NCBI GenBank assembly: GCA_002722455.1
Contig: PBMB01000009.1
Coordinates: forward strand, 175,971-239,970
DNA: 64,000 nucleotides
Reading direction: 5' to 3'
Source of the DNA: Chloroflexota bacterium
Lineage (GTDB): Bacteria; Chloroflexota; Dehalococcoidia; Lucifugimonadales; GCA-2722455
Under the pieces are notes generated by a model. It saw only the letters and a program-made list of their open reading frames with translations, made no database searches and was not told where the DNA came from. The position numbers and the translations under genes are program-made. Positions 51,042-61,860 of this stretch are shown one piece after another; positions within the stretch are counted from its first letter, which is position 1, and each line of letters begins with the position of its first letter.

Positions 51042-52049
51042 TTAAATACTATTACCATCTGCTTCAGCTAAAGAAATATATATTTTTTCAGTAATTTCCT
51101 TTGCAATTTCAGCATTTTCTTTTAAAAACTTCTTAGCATTTTCTCTGCCTTGACCTAGTTTGTGGTCTTCATAAGAAAAATAAGCTCCACTTTTTTTGAT
51201 AACTTTAGTCAAATCTCCAAGATCAATCAAGTCAGATTCTCTACTAATGCCTTCTTTAAACAAAATCTCAAATTCTGCCACTCTAAATGGAGGTGCAACC
51301 TTATTTTTCACCATTCTAGCCTTAACTCTATTACCAATGATTTCTGTACCTGATTTTACAGATTCAATCCGACGTAAATCAATACGTACTGAACTATAAA
51401 ATTTTAGAGCTCTACCGCCAGGTGTAACCTCTGGATTACCCCACATTATTCCAACTTTTTCGCGAACTTGATTAATGAATATAACTGATGTCTTGGACTC
51501 ACCTATTGCAGCAGTTAATTTACGTAAAGCTTGCGACATTAGTCTTGCTTGTAATCCAACATGAGTATCCCCCATATCACCCTCAAGTTCTGCCTTAGGA
51601 ACTAATGCTGCAACACTATCAATTACAACTACATCTAGAGCTCCACTACGTACTAAATATTCACAAACCTCCAAAGCTTGTTCAGCAGAATCAGGCTGGG
51701 AAATAAAAAGTTCTGTAGTATCAACTCCACATCGATTAGCAAATTCCGGATCTAAAGCATGTTCTGCATCTAAATAAGCTGCAGCTCCTCCAGATTTTTG
51801 TGCTTGAGCAATAATATGATATGCCAACGTTGTTTTACCTGAAGATTCTGCACCAAAAATCTCGGTTACCCGTCCACGTGGGATTCCACCTATTCCCAGT
51901 GCAATATCAAGCGATAAAGATCCAGTAGAGATCGACTCTACCCCTTCAAGTAAATTTGAATCACCAAGTTTAACAAGAGTACCGGCTCCAAATTGACGCT
52001 CAATCTGACTAATTGCCAAATCTAAATCTTTTTTATTAGAAGTTGCCAC
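51042..52049 (-). CDS. recA: recombinase RecA
   Basis: '[22 protein letters not shown]', '[14 protein letters not shown]', '[32 protein letters not shown]'. Confidence 0.98.
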   Translation of the reverse strand: MATSNKKDLDLAISQIERQFGAGTLVKLGDSNLLEGVESISTGSLSLDIALGIGGIPRGRVTEIFGAESSGKTTLAYHIIAQAQKSGGAAAYLDAEHALDPEFANRCGVDTTELFISQPDSAEQALEVCEYLVRSGALDVVVIDSVAALVPKAELEGDMGDTHVGLQARLMSQALRKLTAAIGESKTSVIFINQVREKVGIMWGNPEVTPGGRALKFYSSVRIDLRRIESVKSGTEIIGNRVKARMVKNKVAPPFRVAEFEILFKEGISRESDLIDLGDLTKVIKKSGAYFSYEDHKLGQGRENAKKFLKENAEIAKEITEKIYISLAEADGNSI

Positions 52050-52184
52050 TTTGCTCCTATTTAATTAACTAAATTTTAAACAGATTTTAAGGTTGTATAT
52101 ATAGTATTATATACTATGACCTATATACTAACATGGATTACTTGAATATACCTCTTTATACAACCTGATTTAGATAAAGTTAAG

Positions 52185-52814
52185 ATGAATAACACACCCA
52201 AGATACTTTGTATATGTAATCAAAAAATACACGCCAATCTACATACTGATCTTTTGCAAAATAGCAAAGTTGTTATAATGCAGCTTGAGAACCATCATGA
52301 TATCTCTATTATAGAAAAAATAGATGGATTAATCATATGTAACAATATTCAATCTTCACTCAAGAAGTCAGCTAGAAATATTCTACAAAACAATATATTT
52401 CGTTATGTATTAGATCATAATCTCCCACTTATTGCTATTTCACAAGGGATGATCTCATTAAATAATTACCTGCAAAAAACAAAAGACCCCAAACAAAAAA
52501 CTCCTACAGTTCAATTAGAACCTAAAATCACCGAGGCTTTTATAACCCCAGGCTCTCGACTTGCTAAATCATTATCAACCATGGGTGTTATTAAAGTTTC
52601 TTCACCTCAAATCCCAATATTAACTGAACATCAAAAAGATAACTCACTTCTAACTTCAGCTTATTCCACTAAAAATCGATCTGTTTTAGCTTTCGAAAGT
52701 ATGTTCCATAAATGGGTTTTAGGGATATCCTTTGATTTAAATTCTTCCGAAAAAATTAACGCACATATATACAAAATCCATAGTTCTCTTATTAATCAAG
52801 TAATAAACCCATAA
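52185..52814 (+). CDS. class I glutamine amidotransferase/peptidase C26-like protein with replaced catalytic residues
   Basis: 'DGLIICNNIQSS', 'LPLIAISQGMISLNNYL' lines up with the C26 elbow PLxGICRGxQxLN but has Ser for Cys; 'WVLGISFDLNSSE' stands where GVQxHPE is expected. Confidence 0.55.
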   Translation: MNNTPKILCICNQKIHANLHTDLLQNSKVVIMQLENHHDISIIEKIDGLIICNNIQSSLKKSARNILQNNIFRYVLDHNLPLIAISQGMISLNNYLQKTKDPKQKTPTVQLEPKITEAFITPGSRLAKSLSTMGVIKVSSPQIPILTEHQKDNSLLTSAYSTKNRSVLAFESMFHKWVLGISFDLNSSEKINAHIYKIHSSLINQVINP

Positions 52815-52989
52815 ATGTTAACTTAAAATAACGTTGACACTGCCCATACAATACAGGTGTAAAAAACCACAATTTGTAGTATAATCTTACGAACTATCAC
52901 AATATATGGTAATATCAGAACCATATTGAGAATTAATAAGTGTGATTAATCTAGGCTAGGCGCCATATCGATAAATAAAGGACGTTTTT

Positions 52990-55473
52990 ATGACAACAGA
53001 AACTGAATTTGGCCTACTAAGAAATCGTGACCTCACAGAAGAAATGAAAGTTTCTTATATGGACTATGCTATGTCAGTCATAGTCTCTAGAGCACTGCCT
53101 GATGTTAGAGATGGATTGAAACCAGTCCAACGCAGAATTCTTTACGCAATGCACGGATTAGGAATGTCTCCAGGTTCTGCACATAAAAAAAGTGCCAGAT
53201 TAGTTGGTGAGGTACTAGGTAAATATCACCCTCATGGAGATGGCCCAGTATACGAAGCAATGGTTCGAATGGCACAAGAATTTTCTATGAGAGTTCCTCT
53301 TGTTAATGGACAAGGTAATTTTGGAAGTGTAGATGGAGACCCTCCCGCTGCAATGAGATATACTGAAGCTCGCCTAAGTCGCGCTGCTGAAGAAATTTTA
53401 AATGACATAGAACAAGACACAGTAAATTTTATAGAAAATTTTGATGGGTCACTACAAGAACCTTCCATCCTACCTGCTAAACTACCTCAACTTCTTTTAA
53501 ATGGTACTACCGGAATCGCAGTTGGGATGGCAACAAATATTCCTCCACACAACTTAGGGGAATTATGTTCAGGCATTATAAGATTAATTAATAATCCAGA
53601 CGCTTCAACTCGTGAATTGATGAGATATGTAAAAGGTCCAGATTTTCCTACAGCTGCAATGATCATGGGGAACCAGGGAATTGTGGAAGCTTACGAAACT
53701 GGCCGTGGTACAGCCGTTATGAGAGCTGTTTCCACACTACAAGAGACTCCAAATTCTAGAAAAGCAAAATTAATTTTTTCTGAGCTCCCATATCAAGTTA
53801 ATAAATCAAATCTAATTGAAAAAATGGCTGCACTTGTTAGGTCAAAACGTATTGAAGGAATAACAGAAATACGTGACGAGTCTAACCGAAAAGGAATTCG
53901 GATAGTCCTTGAGCTAAGAAATGTCAGTCAAGCTCCAGTCATATTAAACAAACTCTACTCAATGACCCCCCTACAAACGAATTTTTCATTCAATATGTTA
54001 GCACTGGCTAATGGTACTCCCAAAACCATTACATTGAGAGGAGCTCTTCAATACTATATTGATTTCCGTCGAGAAATTGTCACAAGAAGAGCACAATATC
54101 AACTAACAAAAGCACAAAATCGTATCCATCTATTAGAAGGATTACTAGTAGCTCTAAACAATATTGATTCAATCATAACTTTAATTAGAGAATCTCAAAG
54201 TGTTGATAATGCAAGAAGTGCGTTAATGACTTGGTATAAACTGGATGAACTCCAAGCACAAGCTATTCTTGATATGCCACTACGAAGATTGGCAGCTTTA
54301 GAAAGAGAAAAAATAGAAAATGAACATAAAGAACTAGCAAAAGAAATTAAATCTCTTCAAGGATTACTTTCCAGTAAAGAAAAAATAGATGAAGTTATTA
54401 AAACAGAAACTCAGGAAATGCGAAAAAAGCATGCAGACCCAAGAAAAACTCAAATTAAAGAAGAAGTTAGAAAATTTACTCGAGAAGAACTTGAGGCACA
54501 TGAATCTATTGTCATTACTCTTAGCCAAGGAGGCTATATAAAGCGTATACCTGCTGGAACCTATCGTAACCAACATCGCGGCGGACGTGGTGTTACTGGA
54601 ATGACTACACGTGAAGATGATCCTATAAATAATATTATAGTAGGAGATACCCATGATACTCTCCTATTTTTTACTAACCGAGGCAGAGTGCTTCCTTTGA
54701 AAGCATTTGAATTACGACCAGATATTTCTCGTAAAACTCGAGGTGTGCCAATAACAAATATAATTCCTTTGCAAGATAATGAATCTGTTAAATCAGTAGT
54801 AAGTATACAAAATCTATCTCAAAAAGATTTGTATTTATTTATGACAACAAATAAGGGTTCTGTGAAGAGAATTTCTGTAGAAAAAATTTCCTCCATACGA
54901 AAAGCCGGCTTAATAATCATGAGACTCCCTAAAGGAGAAGATCTATTAACCGCATTCTTAGTAAATAATGATGAAGATGTAATAATGGTGTCTGAAAACG
55001 GTCAATCGATTAGATTCGGTGCAAAAGACGTAACCCCACGAAATCGTCCAGCTGGTGGAGTTCGTGGTATGAAGATGGTTAAAAACGATAAGATCGTGGC
55101 TGCAGATAAAGTTATACCAGATAGCAAGTTACTTGTTGTTAGTAAAAATGGATTTGGTAAATTAACAGATCTCAATAGATATCGCTCACAAAATCGTGCA
55201 GGTAGTGGTATAAAAACATTGAATGTTACAACCAAAACAGGCAAAGTAGCAGGAGCACAGGTGATTGCTCAAAGTCATGAAGTTTATCTTGTTTCAAAAC
55301 AAGCAGTTATGTTAAGAACCAACCTTTCAGAAATACGAAATACAGGAAGAGCGACTCAAGGAGTAACTATTTTTAAATTAGCTAAAGGAGATTCTGTCAG
55401 CAGTATGGCATGTGTTGGGGATTTAGGAGATGATGCTTTATCTCAACCTAAAATCACGACAGAAGATATATAA
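52990..55473 (+). CDS. gyrA: DNA gyrase subunit A
   Basis: '[39 protein letters not shown]'-type N-terminus, '[22 protein letters not shown]', C-terminal pinwheel repeats incl. '[26 protein letters not shown]'. Confidence 0.97.
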   Translation: MTTETEFGLLRNRDLTEEMKVSYMDYAMSVIVSRALPDVRDGLKPVQRRILYAMHGLGMSPGSAHKKSARLVGEVLGKYHPHGDGPVYEAMVRMAQEFSMRVPLVNGQGNFGSVDGDPPAAMRYTEARLSRAAEEILNDIEQDTVNFIENFDGSLQEPSILPAKLPQLLLNGTTGIAVGMATNIPPHNLGELCSGIIRLINNPDASTRELMRYVKGPDFPTAAMIMGNQGIVEAYETGRGTAVMRAVSTLQETPNSRKAKLIFSELPYQVNKSNLIEKMAALVRSKRIEGITEIRDESNRKGIRIVLELRNVSQAPVILNKLYSMTPLQTNFSFNMLALANGTPKTITLRGALQYYIDFRREIVTRRAQYQLTKAQNRIHLLEGLLVALNNIDSIITLIRESQSVDNARSALMTWYKLDELQAQAILDMPLRRLAALEREKIENEHKELAKEIKSLQGLLSSKEKIDEVIKTETQEMRKKHADPRKTQIKEEVRKFTREELEAHESIVITLSQGGYIKRIPAGTYRNQHRGGRGVTGMTTREDDPINNIIVGDTHDTLLFFTNRGRVLPLKAFELRPDISRKTRGVPITNIIPLQDNESVKSVVSIQNLSQKDLYLFMTTNKGSVKRISVEKISSIRKAGLIIMRLPKGEDLLTAFLVNNDEDVIMVSENGQSIRFGAKDVTPRNRPAGGVRGMKMVKNDKIVAADKVIPDSKLLVVSKNGFGKLTDLNRYRSQNRAGSGIKTLNVTTKTGKVAGAQVIAQSHEVYLVSKQAVMLRTNLSEIRNTGRATQGVTIFKLAKGDSVSSMACVGDLGDDALSQPKITTEDI

Positions 55474-55517
55474 TCAATATTTCCCTAGATTAAAATTTAA
55501 TTTGTAAAATAAAGTAT

Positions 55518-56669
55518 ATGTCGCTTAATAAGCAATTTTCTGTTGAAGATCAAATACGTAATAAAGCAAAAGAACTAGGGTTTAATTTAGTACGTATTAC
55601 AAACGCAGTTCCATTCATTCGAGATGAAAAAGCTGCAATACAAAGACTCCGCAAAGGATTTATGGGAGATTTACCCTGGTATACTGAAAAAAGAGTTCAT
55701 ACGGCTAATAACCCTCAATTTCTTTTAGACAAAGCACAATCAATTATTTCTGTATCTATGCCTTACTATATTGAACAAAAAGCATCTTTAAGAAAATCAG
55801 TATCAGGTAAAGTCGCAAGATATGCTTGGGGTGACGATTATCATATTGTCATGAAAAAGAAACTGAAAATTCTACTCTCTAATATTTCTGAAATTACAAA
55901 AAAAAGTGCCAACGGACGTATTTTTGTAGATGATGGAGCTATAAATGACCGTGCTGTAGCTGAAAAATCTGGACTAGGATGGTTTGGGAAAAACACTAAT
56001 ATTCTGACCTCTTCCCATGGGTCTTGGATTTTACTAGGATCAATTATCACAGATTTAAAACTTACTCCAGATAAAGTACTTAAAAAAAATTGTGGTTCTT
56101 GCACTACATGTATAGATTTATGTCCAACAGGAGCTATTGTTGGACCTTATGTACTCGATAGCCGTAAGTGCATATCTTATCTCACCATTGAACTAAAAGG
56201 AATTATTCCACGTAATTTGCGCACAGCTATTGGATCATGGATTTTTGGTTGCGATATCTGTCAAGATGTTTGTCCAGTTAATAAGAGTATCCCCAATACT
56301 ACTGTGTCTGAATTTTCTCCTCGAAATACAAATTATACAATAGCAGAATTATTGAATTTTCTAGATTTCAATCAAGATAACTTTAGCAAAAAATTCAAGA
56401 ATAGCCCAATTAAAAGAGCAAAACTGGAAGGTTTAAAACGAAATGTTTGCATAGCATTAGGAAATTCACAAAACATAAAAGCAATCCCTAAATTAAAAAA
56501 GGTGTTAAAGGAAGAAACATATATAATCAAGATTCATGCTGCATGGGCTTTAGGACAAATAGGCGGGACTACTGCATATAAAACACTACAAAACGCATAT
56601 ATGGAAGAAAAAAATGAAGGAGTGAAACAAGAAATATCTCTTTCTTTAAAAGATATCGAACTCAGATAA
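55518..56669 (+). CDS. queG: epoxyqueuosine reductase
   Basis: 'RYAWGDDYHIVMKKKL', 'KNCGSCTTCIDLCPTGAIVGPYVLDSRKCISYLTIELKG', 'GCDICQDVCPVN', HEAT-like C-terminus. Confidence 0.95.
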   Translation: MSLNKQFSVEDQIRNKAKELGFNLVRITNAVPFIRDEKAAIQRLRKGFMGDLPWYTEKRVHTANNPQFLLDKAQSIISVSMPYYIEQKASLRKSVSGKVARYAWGDDYHIVMKKKLKILLSNISEITKKSANGRIFVDDGAINDRAVAEKSGLGWFGKNTNILTSSHGSWILLGSIITDLKLTPDKVLKKNCGSCTTCIDLCPTGAIVGPYVLDSRKCISYLTIELKGIIPRNLRTAIGSWIFGCDICQDVCPVNKSIPNTTVSEFSPRNTNYTIAELLNFLDFNQDNFSKKFKNSPIKRAKLEGLKRNVCIALGNSQNIKAIPKLKKVLKEETYIIKIHAAWALGQIGGTTAYKTLQNAYMEEKNEGVKQEISLSLKDIELR

Positions 56670-56763
56670 AAGACTATAGACCTTGTCATACTCAAAGAGT
56701 AAAATAGTTAATGATTTCGTAATTTACAAAAGAACAATTGAATAGATTTGAGGTACTAATTAT

Positions 56764-57762
56764 ATGAAAGTTGTCATGTCAAAAATATCAAAGCAAGCAT
56801 ATTCTAAAAATTATAGCTTTGAAGAAGAATTGATTGAAACATATCCAGATATAAACTGGGTATCAGCAATTAGTGAAGAAGAACAGATAAAAGAAATTGG
56901 AGATTGTGATGTTTTCTATGGCTGGCCTTCACATAAAGTATTTCTTGCAGCTTCAGAAAAATTAAAGTGGATCCATGTACCTGGAACAGGAATTGACCGA
57001 GTCACAAAAAACAACCAGGAACTTATTGATAGTGATGTTATTCTTACAAATTGTCCTCAAGCTCATACTAAACCAATGGCGGATCATACACTAGGAATGA
57101 TTTTAAGTTTATCCCGTAAATTATGGGAAAACCGAGACCAACAACATCAACATACATGGAAAGAGGAGGGGTATGTCAAATCTGCAATGGAAAATAATAA
57201 CCCCCTTGTAGCTCTTTCGGGAACTACTTTAGGTATAGTATCTATGGGTGGTATAGGTAGGCAAATAGCACAGCGTGCAAAAGGTTTTGAGATGGATATT
57301 TATGCTGTTGATAAATACCCATCTGACCCTCCAGAAGGTGTTAGTCAAATTTGGGGACTGGATAAACTAGATGAACTTATCCAAATTTCAGACTGGCTTG
57401 TAATTACTTCTCCATATACACATGAAACAAAGGGTTTGATTAATGAAAAACACCTACATTTATTTAAACCTTCATCACATGTAATTGTTATTTCCCGTGG
57501 TGGCATCTTTGATGAAAAAGCATTATTGAAAGGACTTCAGACAAAGAAAATTAAAGGTGCAGGAATCGATGCTTTTGAAGCTGAGCCCCTTGATCCTAAA
57601 AGTCCATTGTGGGATATGCCAAATGTAATAATATCTCCACATTCTTCTTCTCATACTTATACTATGGAAATTCAGCGTAGGCAGATTTTTGCAGATAATC
57701 TTGAAAGATTTATTAAAGGTGAAAAACTTCATCACATATGTAATAAAAAAGAGGGGTTTTAA
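56764..57762 (+). CDS. D-2-hydroxyacid dehydrogenase family protein
   Basis: 'GTTLGIVSMGGIGRQIAQRAKGFEMDIYAVD', 'INEKHLHLFKPSSHVIVISRGGIFDEKALLKGL', 'GAGIDAFEAEPLDPKSPLWDMPNVIISPHSS'. Confidence 0.92.
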   Translation: MKVVMSKISKQAYSKNYSFEEELIETYPDINWVSAISEEEQIKEIGDCDVFYGWPSHKVFLAASEKLKWIHVPGTGIDRVTKNNQELIDSDVILTNCPQAHTKPMADHTLGMILSLSRKLWENRDQQHQHTWKEEGYVKSAMENNNPLVALSGTTLGIVSMGGIGRQIAQRAKGFEMDIYAVDKYPSDPPEGVSQIWGLDKLDELIQISDWLVITSPYTHETKGLINEKHLHLFKPSSHVIVISRGGIFDEKALLKGLQTKKIKGAGIDAFEAEPLDPKSPLWDMPNVIISPHSSSHTYTMEIQRRQIFADNLERFIKGEKLHHICNKKEGF

Positions 57763-58623
57763 TTAATCTTCAATTCTTCTGTACGATTCGACAAAATTCG
57801 AAGAGGATTCTTTAATAAACTCCATTTCATGAGGACCTTCAAAAAATTTCACGCCTCTTTCAATCCAAAATCTTGCCTGAGTTGTATCTGAGGATGTAGT
57901 TCCCATGGGTATGTTTTTTTTCTTACATAAATTTAGCAGATGAGACATCATTTCCACAATAGCCGGATGGTTTTTATCATCCGGGTACCCCATTTCTATC
58001 GAGAGGTCTCCTAATCCGATATATACCATATCAACTCCAGGTACATTAATTATTTCTTCTGCATTCTCACATCCTAAGTTTGTTTCAATATGAACAACTA
58101 GAGTAGTTTCATCATTTTGATCTTTAAGCCATTGGCTTCGGTGGGTCGGTTTTAAATAATCACTATTTCCATACCCTGATGCAGCAGCACGAGTGCCTGA
58201 AGGAGGATATTTGATATAACTAAGTAATTCTTCTACCTGATGTTTGTGTTCAGTTCTTGGTAGCTGAATACCTACAACTCCAGATTCAAGAAGTTTTGCG
58301 ACTTCTTGTCTTTCTAGGTCTGGAGTTTTTGCAATGACTGGTAATCCATTGTCTCTTGCTGATAAAACTGTATCTGAAAACCTTGTCATATCGAAATATG
58401 CATGTTCATATTCAATATAGACAAAATCAAATCCAGCTTGTTGATATATTTTTATTAAAGATGGTCTTGCATATTCAGTTAGTGTTGCACCAATTAGTAA
58501 GTCCCCATTCTTTAGTCTATTTTTGAGATATCTACCAGGGCCACCTTGTGGATACATTGCATTAATTCGTTCGTTGGCATTTTGTGCGAAAAGGGATTTA
58601 GGCATCGATTCCTCCTTGTTCAA
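57763..58623 (-). CDS. HpcH/HpaI (2,4-dihydroxyhept-2-ene-1,7-dioate) aldolase family protein
   Basis: 'GFDFVYIEYEHAYFDMTRFSDTVLSARDNGLPVIAKTP', 'GVVGIQLPRTEHKHQVEELLSYIKYPPSGTRAAA', 'DMVYIGLGDLSIEMGYP'. Confidence 0.92.
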   Translation of the reverse strand: MNKEESMPKSLFAQNANERINAMYPQGGPGRYLKNRLKNGDLLIGATLTEYARPSLIKIYQQAGFDFVYIEYEHAYFDMTRFSDTVLSARDNGLPVIAKTPDLERQEVAKLLESGVVGIQLPRTEHKHQVEELLSYIKYPPSGTRAAASGYGNSDYLKPTHRSQWLKDQNDETTLVVHIETNLGCENAEEIINVPGVDMVYIGLGDLSIEMGYPDDKNHPAIVEMMSHLLNLCKKKNIPMGTTSSDTTQARFWIERGVKFFEGPHEMEFIKESSSNFVESYRRIED

Positions 58624-59536
58624 TTATTACTTTAGAAAGATGTTTTTGTATTTCTATAGATTCTGGTTGAGAAGTGATACTTCTTCCTCCGATCTTAATA
58701 CCTGCAGCAGTTGTTGACCATTTCAGTGCTTCTTTTATTTCAATATTGTTATTTATGCAATGTAAATATGTCCCTACGAATGTATCTCCGGCACCAACAA
58801 CGTCTATTATTCCATATGGAGCTATCGATGACATTGTATATTTTTTATTTTCTACATACGCGACAGCACCTTTTTCTCCGCATTTTAGTATGACTGTAGG
58901 AATATGCCATTTTTTAAAATAATCATAGACATCATCAGGATCTGTAATTCCAAGCAATGTCTCAGTATCTCCAGGATGGGATGGGAATATCATGTCAGTG
59001 TATTCAAGAATTTCCTCCATAGCATATTTTGCATCTGAAGCATGTTTCCACAAATATGGACGGAAATTCGGGTCGTATGATACTAGTAAGTTATGAGATT
59101 TAGCTAATTTTACTGCTTCGAGTACAGCTGTTTTACAACTTTGAGAAATACCTTGAGATATTCCACTTATATGTAATATTTTAGATTGTTTTATATATTC
59201 CTCATCGATGTCTTTTTTATTAATTGTACTTGCTACGCTATTAGATCGATACATACCTATAACAGAATTTTCTGAATAGATTTCTAGGGCATTAAATCCA
59301 CGGCATTGCTGTACATGGCTAGTATCTATTCCTAATTCATTCCAGGACTTAATCAAGAAATCACCTATGGGGTCGTCACTAACCCTACTTATAAACCCGC
59401 AATGACTACCTAGTAGACTACCCATAGTCAATACATTTAATGCATCGCCTGAAAAAGTTTTCCCATAAGGACTATTGGGATTTTGAGGTTTAATGAATTC
59501 AATGAAACATTCACCTATAGATATGATATCTGGCAT
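58598..59536 (-). CDS. PfkB-family sugar kinase (2-keto-3-deoxygluconate kinase-like)
   Basis: 'SIGECFIEFIKP', 'TFSGDALNVLTMGSLLG', 'VILKCGEKGAVAYVENKKY', 'DVVGAGDTFVGTYLH'. Confidence 0.88.
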   Translation of the reverse strand: MPDIISIGECFIEFIKPQNPNSPYGKTFSGDALNVLTMGSLLGSHCGFISRVSDDPIGDFLIKSWNELGIDTSHVQQCRGFNALEIYSENSVIGMYRSNSVASTINKKDIDEEYIKQSKILHISGISQGISQSCKTAVLEAVKLAKSHNLLVSYDPNFRPYLWKHASDAKYAMEEILEYTDMIFPSHPGDTETLLGITDPDDVYDYFKKWHIPTVILKCGEKGAVAYVENKKYTMSSIAPYGIIDVVGAGDTFVGTYLHCINNNIEIKEALKWSTTAAGIKIGGRSITSQPESIEIQKHLSKVIIEQGGIDA

Positions 59537-59618
59537 TTGTTTATGTTTGATCCAATTTATAATTTAGATTAGTATAGCATTGATATCATATGATCAGAAT
59601 ATCAAAGGAATAAATTAG

Positions 59619-60398
59619 ATGTTATCGAAAGAGCAAGTGACACATTTTGAGACTTTTGGGTTTTTGGTTTTACGTAATGTTTTAAGTCGTGATGAAGTAG
59701 ATATTATGATCAAAGAGTCTGAAGAAATATTTTCTGAATTAAGACAAGGGAAGCCATTTACTGCTCAGGAGAGGGAAGCTGTACAGCCATTTTTTGAACG
59801 GAAACCATTTCTACATTCTTTACTTGCTGATGATAGGATATATTCTATAGGTGAAAGCATATTAGGATCCGATTTTATGCTTGTTGTAACTGAAGGTAAT
59901 TTACATGTTGGTGATACTCCATGGCATGCAGGAGAAGAAGCTCGAGTATTAAGAACTGTAAAAATTGGATTTTACTTGGAACCACTGACAATAAATACTG
60001 GAAGTCTTAGAGTTATACCAGGCACACATAAAATATCTTCGCCTGATTACTTCTCTATTCTAAAGACAGCAAATAAAAATTCTGATTTTATGCCCTTTGG
60101 TGTATCTCCGAAAGAAATTCCATCCTATCCTATACAAAGTGATCCAGGAGATTTAATTGTATTTACAGAAAGTGTTGTTCATGCTGCATTTGGAGGTAGA
60201 GATGGGAGACATCAGCATGCAATCAATTTTTGTGAGTATCCGAAAAGTGAAGAGTTAATTGCATTTACTAAGGATTGGTATAGTAGAACGGTTAATATTT
60301 TTAGGCCACCAATATCAAATATTAACAGCGACAATGCTAGGTTAAGACGGATGAGTGAGGGGTGGCTACAGCTAGGATTTGAACCTGTAAATATCTGA
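59619..60398 (+). CDS. phytanoyl-CoA dioxygenase (PhyH) family protein
   Basis: 'FGFLVLRNVLSRDEVDIMIKESEEI', 'HVGDTPWHAGE', 'GSLRVIPGTHK', 'PGDLIVFTESVVHAAFGG'. Confidence 0.88.
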   Translation: MLSKEQVTHFETFGFLVLRNVLSRDEVDIMIKESEEIFSELRQGKPFTAQEREAVQPFFERKPFLHSLLADDRIYSIGESILGSDFMLVVTEGNLHVGDTPWHAGEEARVLRTVKIGFYLEPLTINTGSLRVIPGTHKISSPDYFSILKTANKNSDFMPFGVSPKEIPSYPIQSDPGDLIVFTESVVHAAFGGRDGRHQHAINFCEYPKSEELIAFTKDWYSRTVNIFRPPISNINSDNARLRRMSEGWLQLGFEPVNI

Positions 60399-60433
60399 TA
60401 TTTTAAGCCCTATTTTGAGCATGAATTAGTGGC

Positions 60434-60455
60434 TTGGTGCAGTTTTGGTGCAGTT
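60434..60455. repeat. perfect 11-bp tandem duplication (TTGGTGCAGTT x2)
   Basis: ttggtgcagttttggtgcagtt read directly. Confidence 0.9.
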
Positions 60456-60585
60456 CTGACTCTTATCTTTTCATCTACTGGACCAGGTATGCTTCCCCCT
60501 TATATATATTAGTTAACTATATAAATATAGTAGTACGTTTCTCACATGCCACTATTAGTAGCATACTGCCACCAGTATATTTTAT

Positions 60586-61662
60586 TTACTCTAATTCTTT
60601 TGCTTTTGCACGATCGGCTTTAGCTTTCTCGTGCTCTCCTAGTTCTTCGTAAATATCAGCTCTGTATCTATATGTATTAGAAAGGAGACCATAAGGATTA
60701 TTAGGATTCAGCTCTATTGCCTTACTGTAATCTTCTATTGCTTTGTCGTAGTTTCTTAATTTTCCGTACATATAACCTCTGTTGTGATATGCAGTAGCAT
60801 TATTAGGATTCAGCTCTATTCCCTTACTGTAATCTTCTATTGATTTCTCGTACTCTCCTAAGTTATAGTAACTAAAACCTCTGTTGTTATACGCACGAGC
60901 ATAGTTGGGATCGAGCCTGATGGCCTCTGTGTAATCCTCTATGGCCTCTTCATATTGACCTAGGAGAAAATAAAGAAAACCTCTTTCATTGAAGTTTTTA
61001 TGATCACTTGGGTTATTATAGATGTCTACGTTCCAGTACGATATGGCTTTCTCATATTCTCCTGCATCTTGGTACTCGCCTTTCTCTATTGGGTAAAAAA
61101 GAATAAATAAAATCCATACCACCCACATAAAGAGGGAAAATATCAGCATAAATATCCATGCCAGTATATGACCCTCGTGGATATATTTGGATAGTGGCAT
61201 ATGAATACGATGTATTTTTCTTCCTAGAAGTAATGCTAATGATAACAATAGAAATAAAACGTTTACCGCTCCCCATATTAAGACAAAGCGTACATCTCCA
61301 CCTCTGTAACGCAATACGTTATCTATCTCCCAAGGCATAGTAAGGGCTGGACTAACACTAGGGGGTGATACTGGCTTTGGTAGTGGTGTAGGTGTCGGTA
61401 GTGGAGTAGCAGTAGGAGTTGGTGTGGGTTGCACCTTATTTGCCTCAGCGTCTCTTGCCTTTTTAAGTTCAGGATCAGTGGCAACATGACAAATAGTTAA
61501 AAATAAAACTAGAATGACTCCGCCGACCAATAACTTTACAAGATCCATTAAGCCATCACTATTGAGATATCGCCTGTCTGGTGTACCGTCTTTTTTAAAG
61601 TGTGTAGTCTTGAAAAGAGATACAACTAACACTACGATTACTATGCCTAAGAGAATTTCCAT
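60586..61662 (-). CDS. membrane protein with PT-rich linker and C-terminal TPR domain
   Basis: Several TM segments, 'QPTPTPTATPLPTPTPLPKP', then 'YNNRGFSYYNLGEYEKSIEDYSKGIELNPNN'-type TPRs; C-terminus 'LGEHEKAKADRAKAKELE'. Confidence 0.85.
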   Translation of the reverse strand: MEILLGIVIVVLVVSLFKTTHFKKDGTPDRRYLNSDGLMDLVKLLVGGVILVLFLTICHVATDPELKKARDAEANKVQPTPTPTATPLPTPTPLPKPVSPPSVSPALTMPWEIDNVLRYRGGDVRFVLIWGAVNVLFLLLSLALLLGRKIHRIHMPLSKYIHEGHILAWIFMLIFSLFMWVVWILFILFYPIEKGEYQDAGEYEKAISYWNVDIYNNPSDHKNFNERGFLYFLLGQYEEAIEDYTEAIRLDPNYARAYNNRGFSYYNLGEYEKSIEDYSKGIELNPNNATAYHNRGYMYGKLRNYDKAIEDYSKAIELNPNNPYGLLSNTYRYRADIYEELGEHEKAKADRAKAKELE

Positions 61663-61860
61663 TTTTGTTTCTCATTCTATATATTCAGAACAGGGAATAA
61701 TCAGAGAGAGACAAAGAGCGATAAATAAGATTGTCTTGTTACTACTCATCTGATCACCAAAAATATGTTTTGTTAAATATATAATATTGGTCAGATTAGT
61801 CAATCTACTCTTGGTTTACAAAGTGTAGTAACTTTGACAACTGACTACACCTAGCTTTTA

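Noticed and set aside
58523-58922. Short plus-strand ORFs over the aldolase/kinase junction
   Set aside because: Antisense to two well-supported genes; no independent coding signal.
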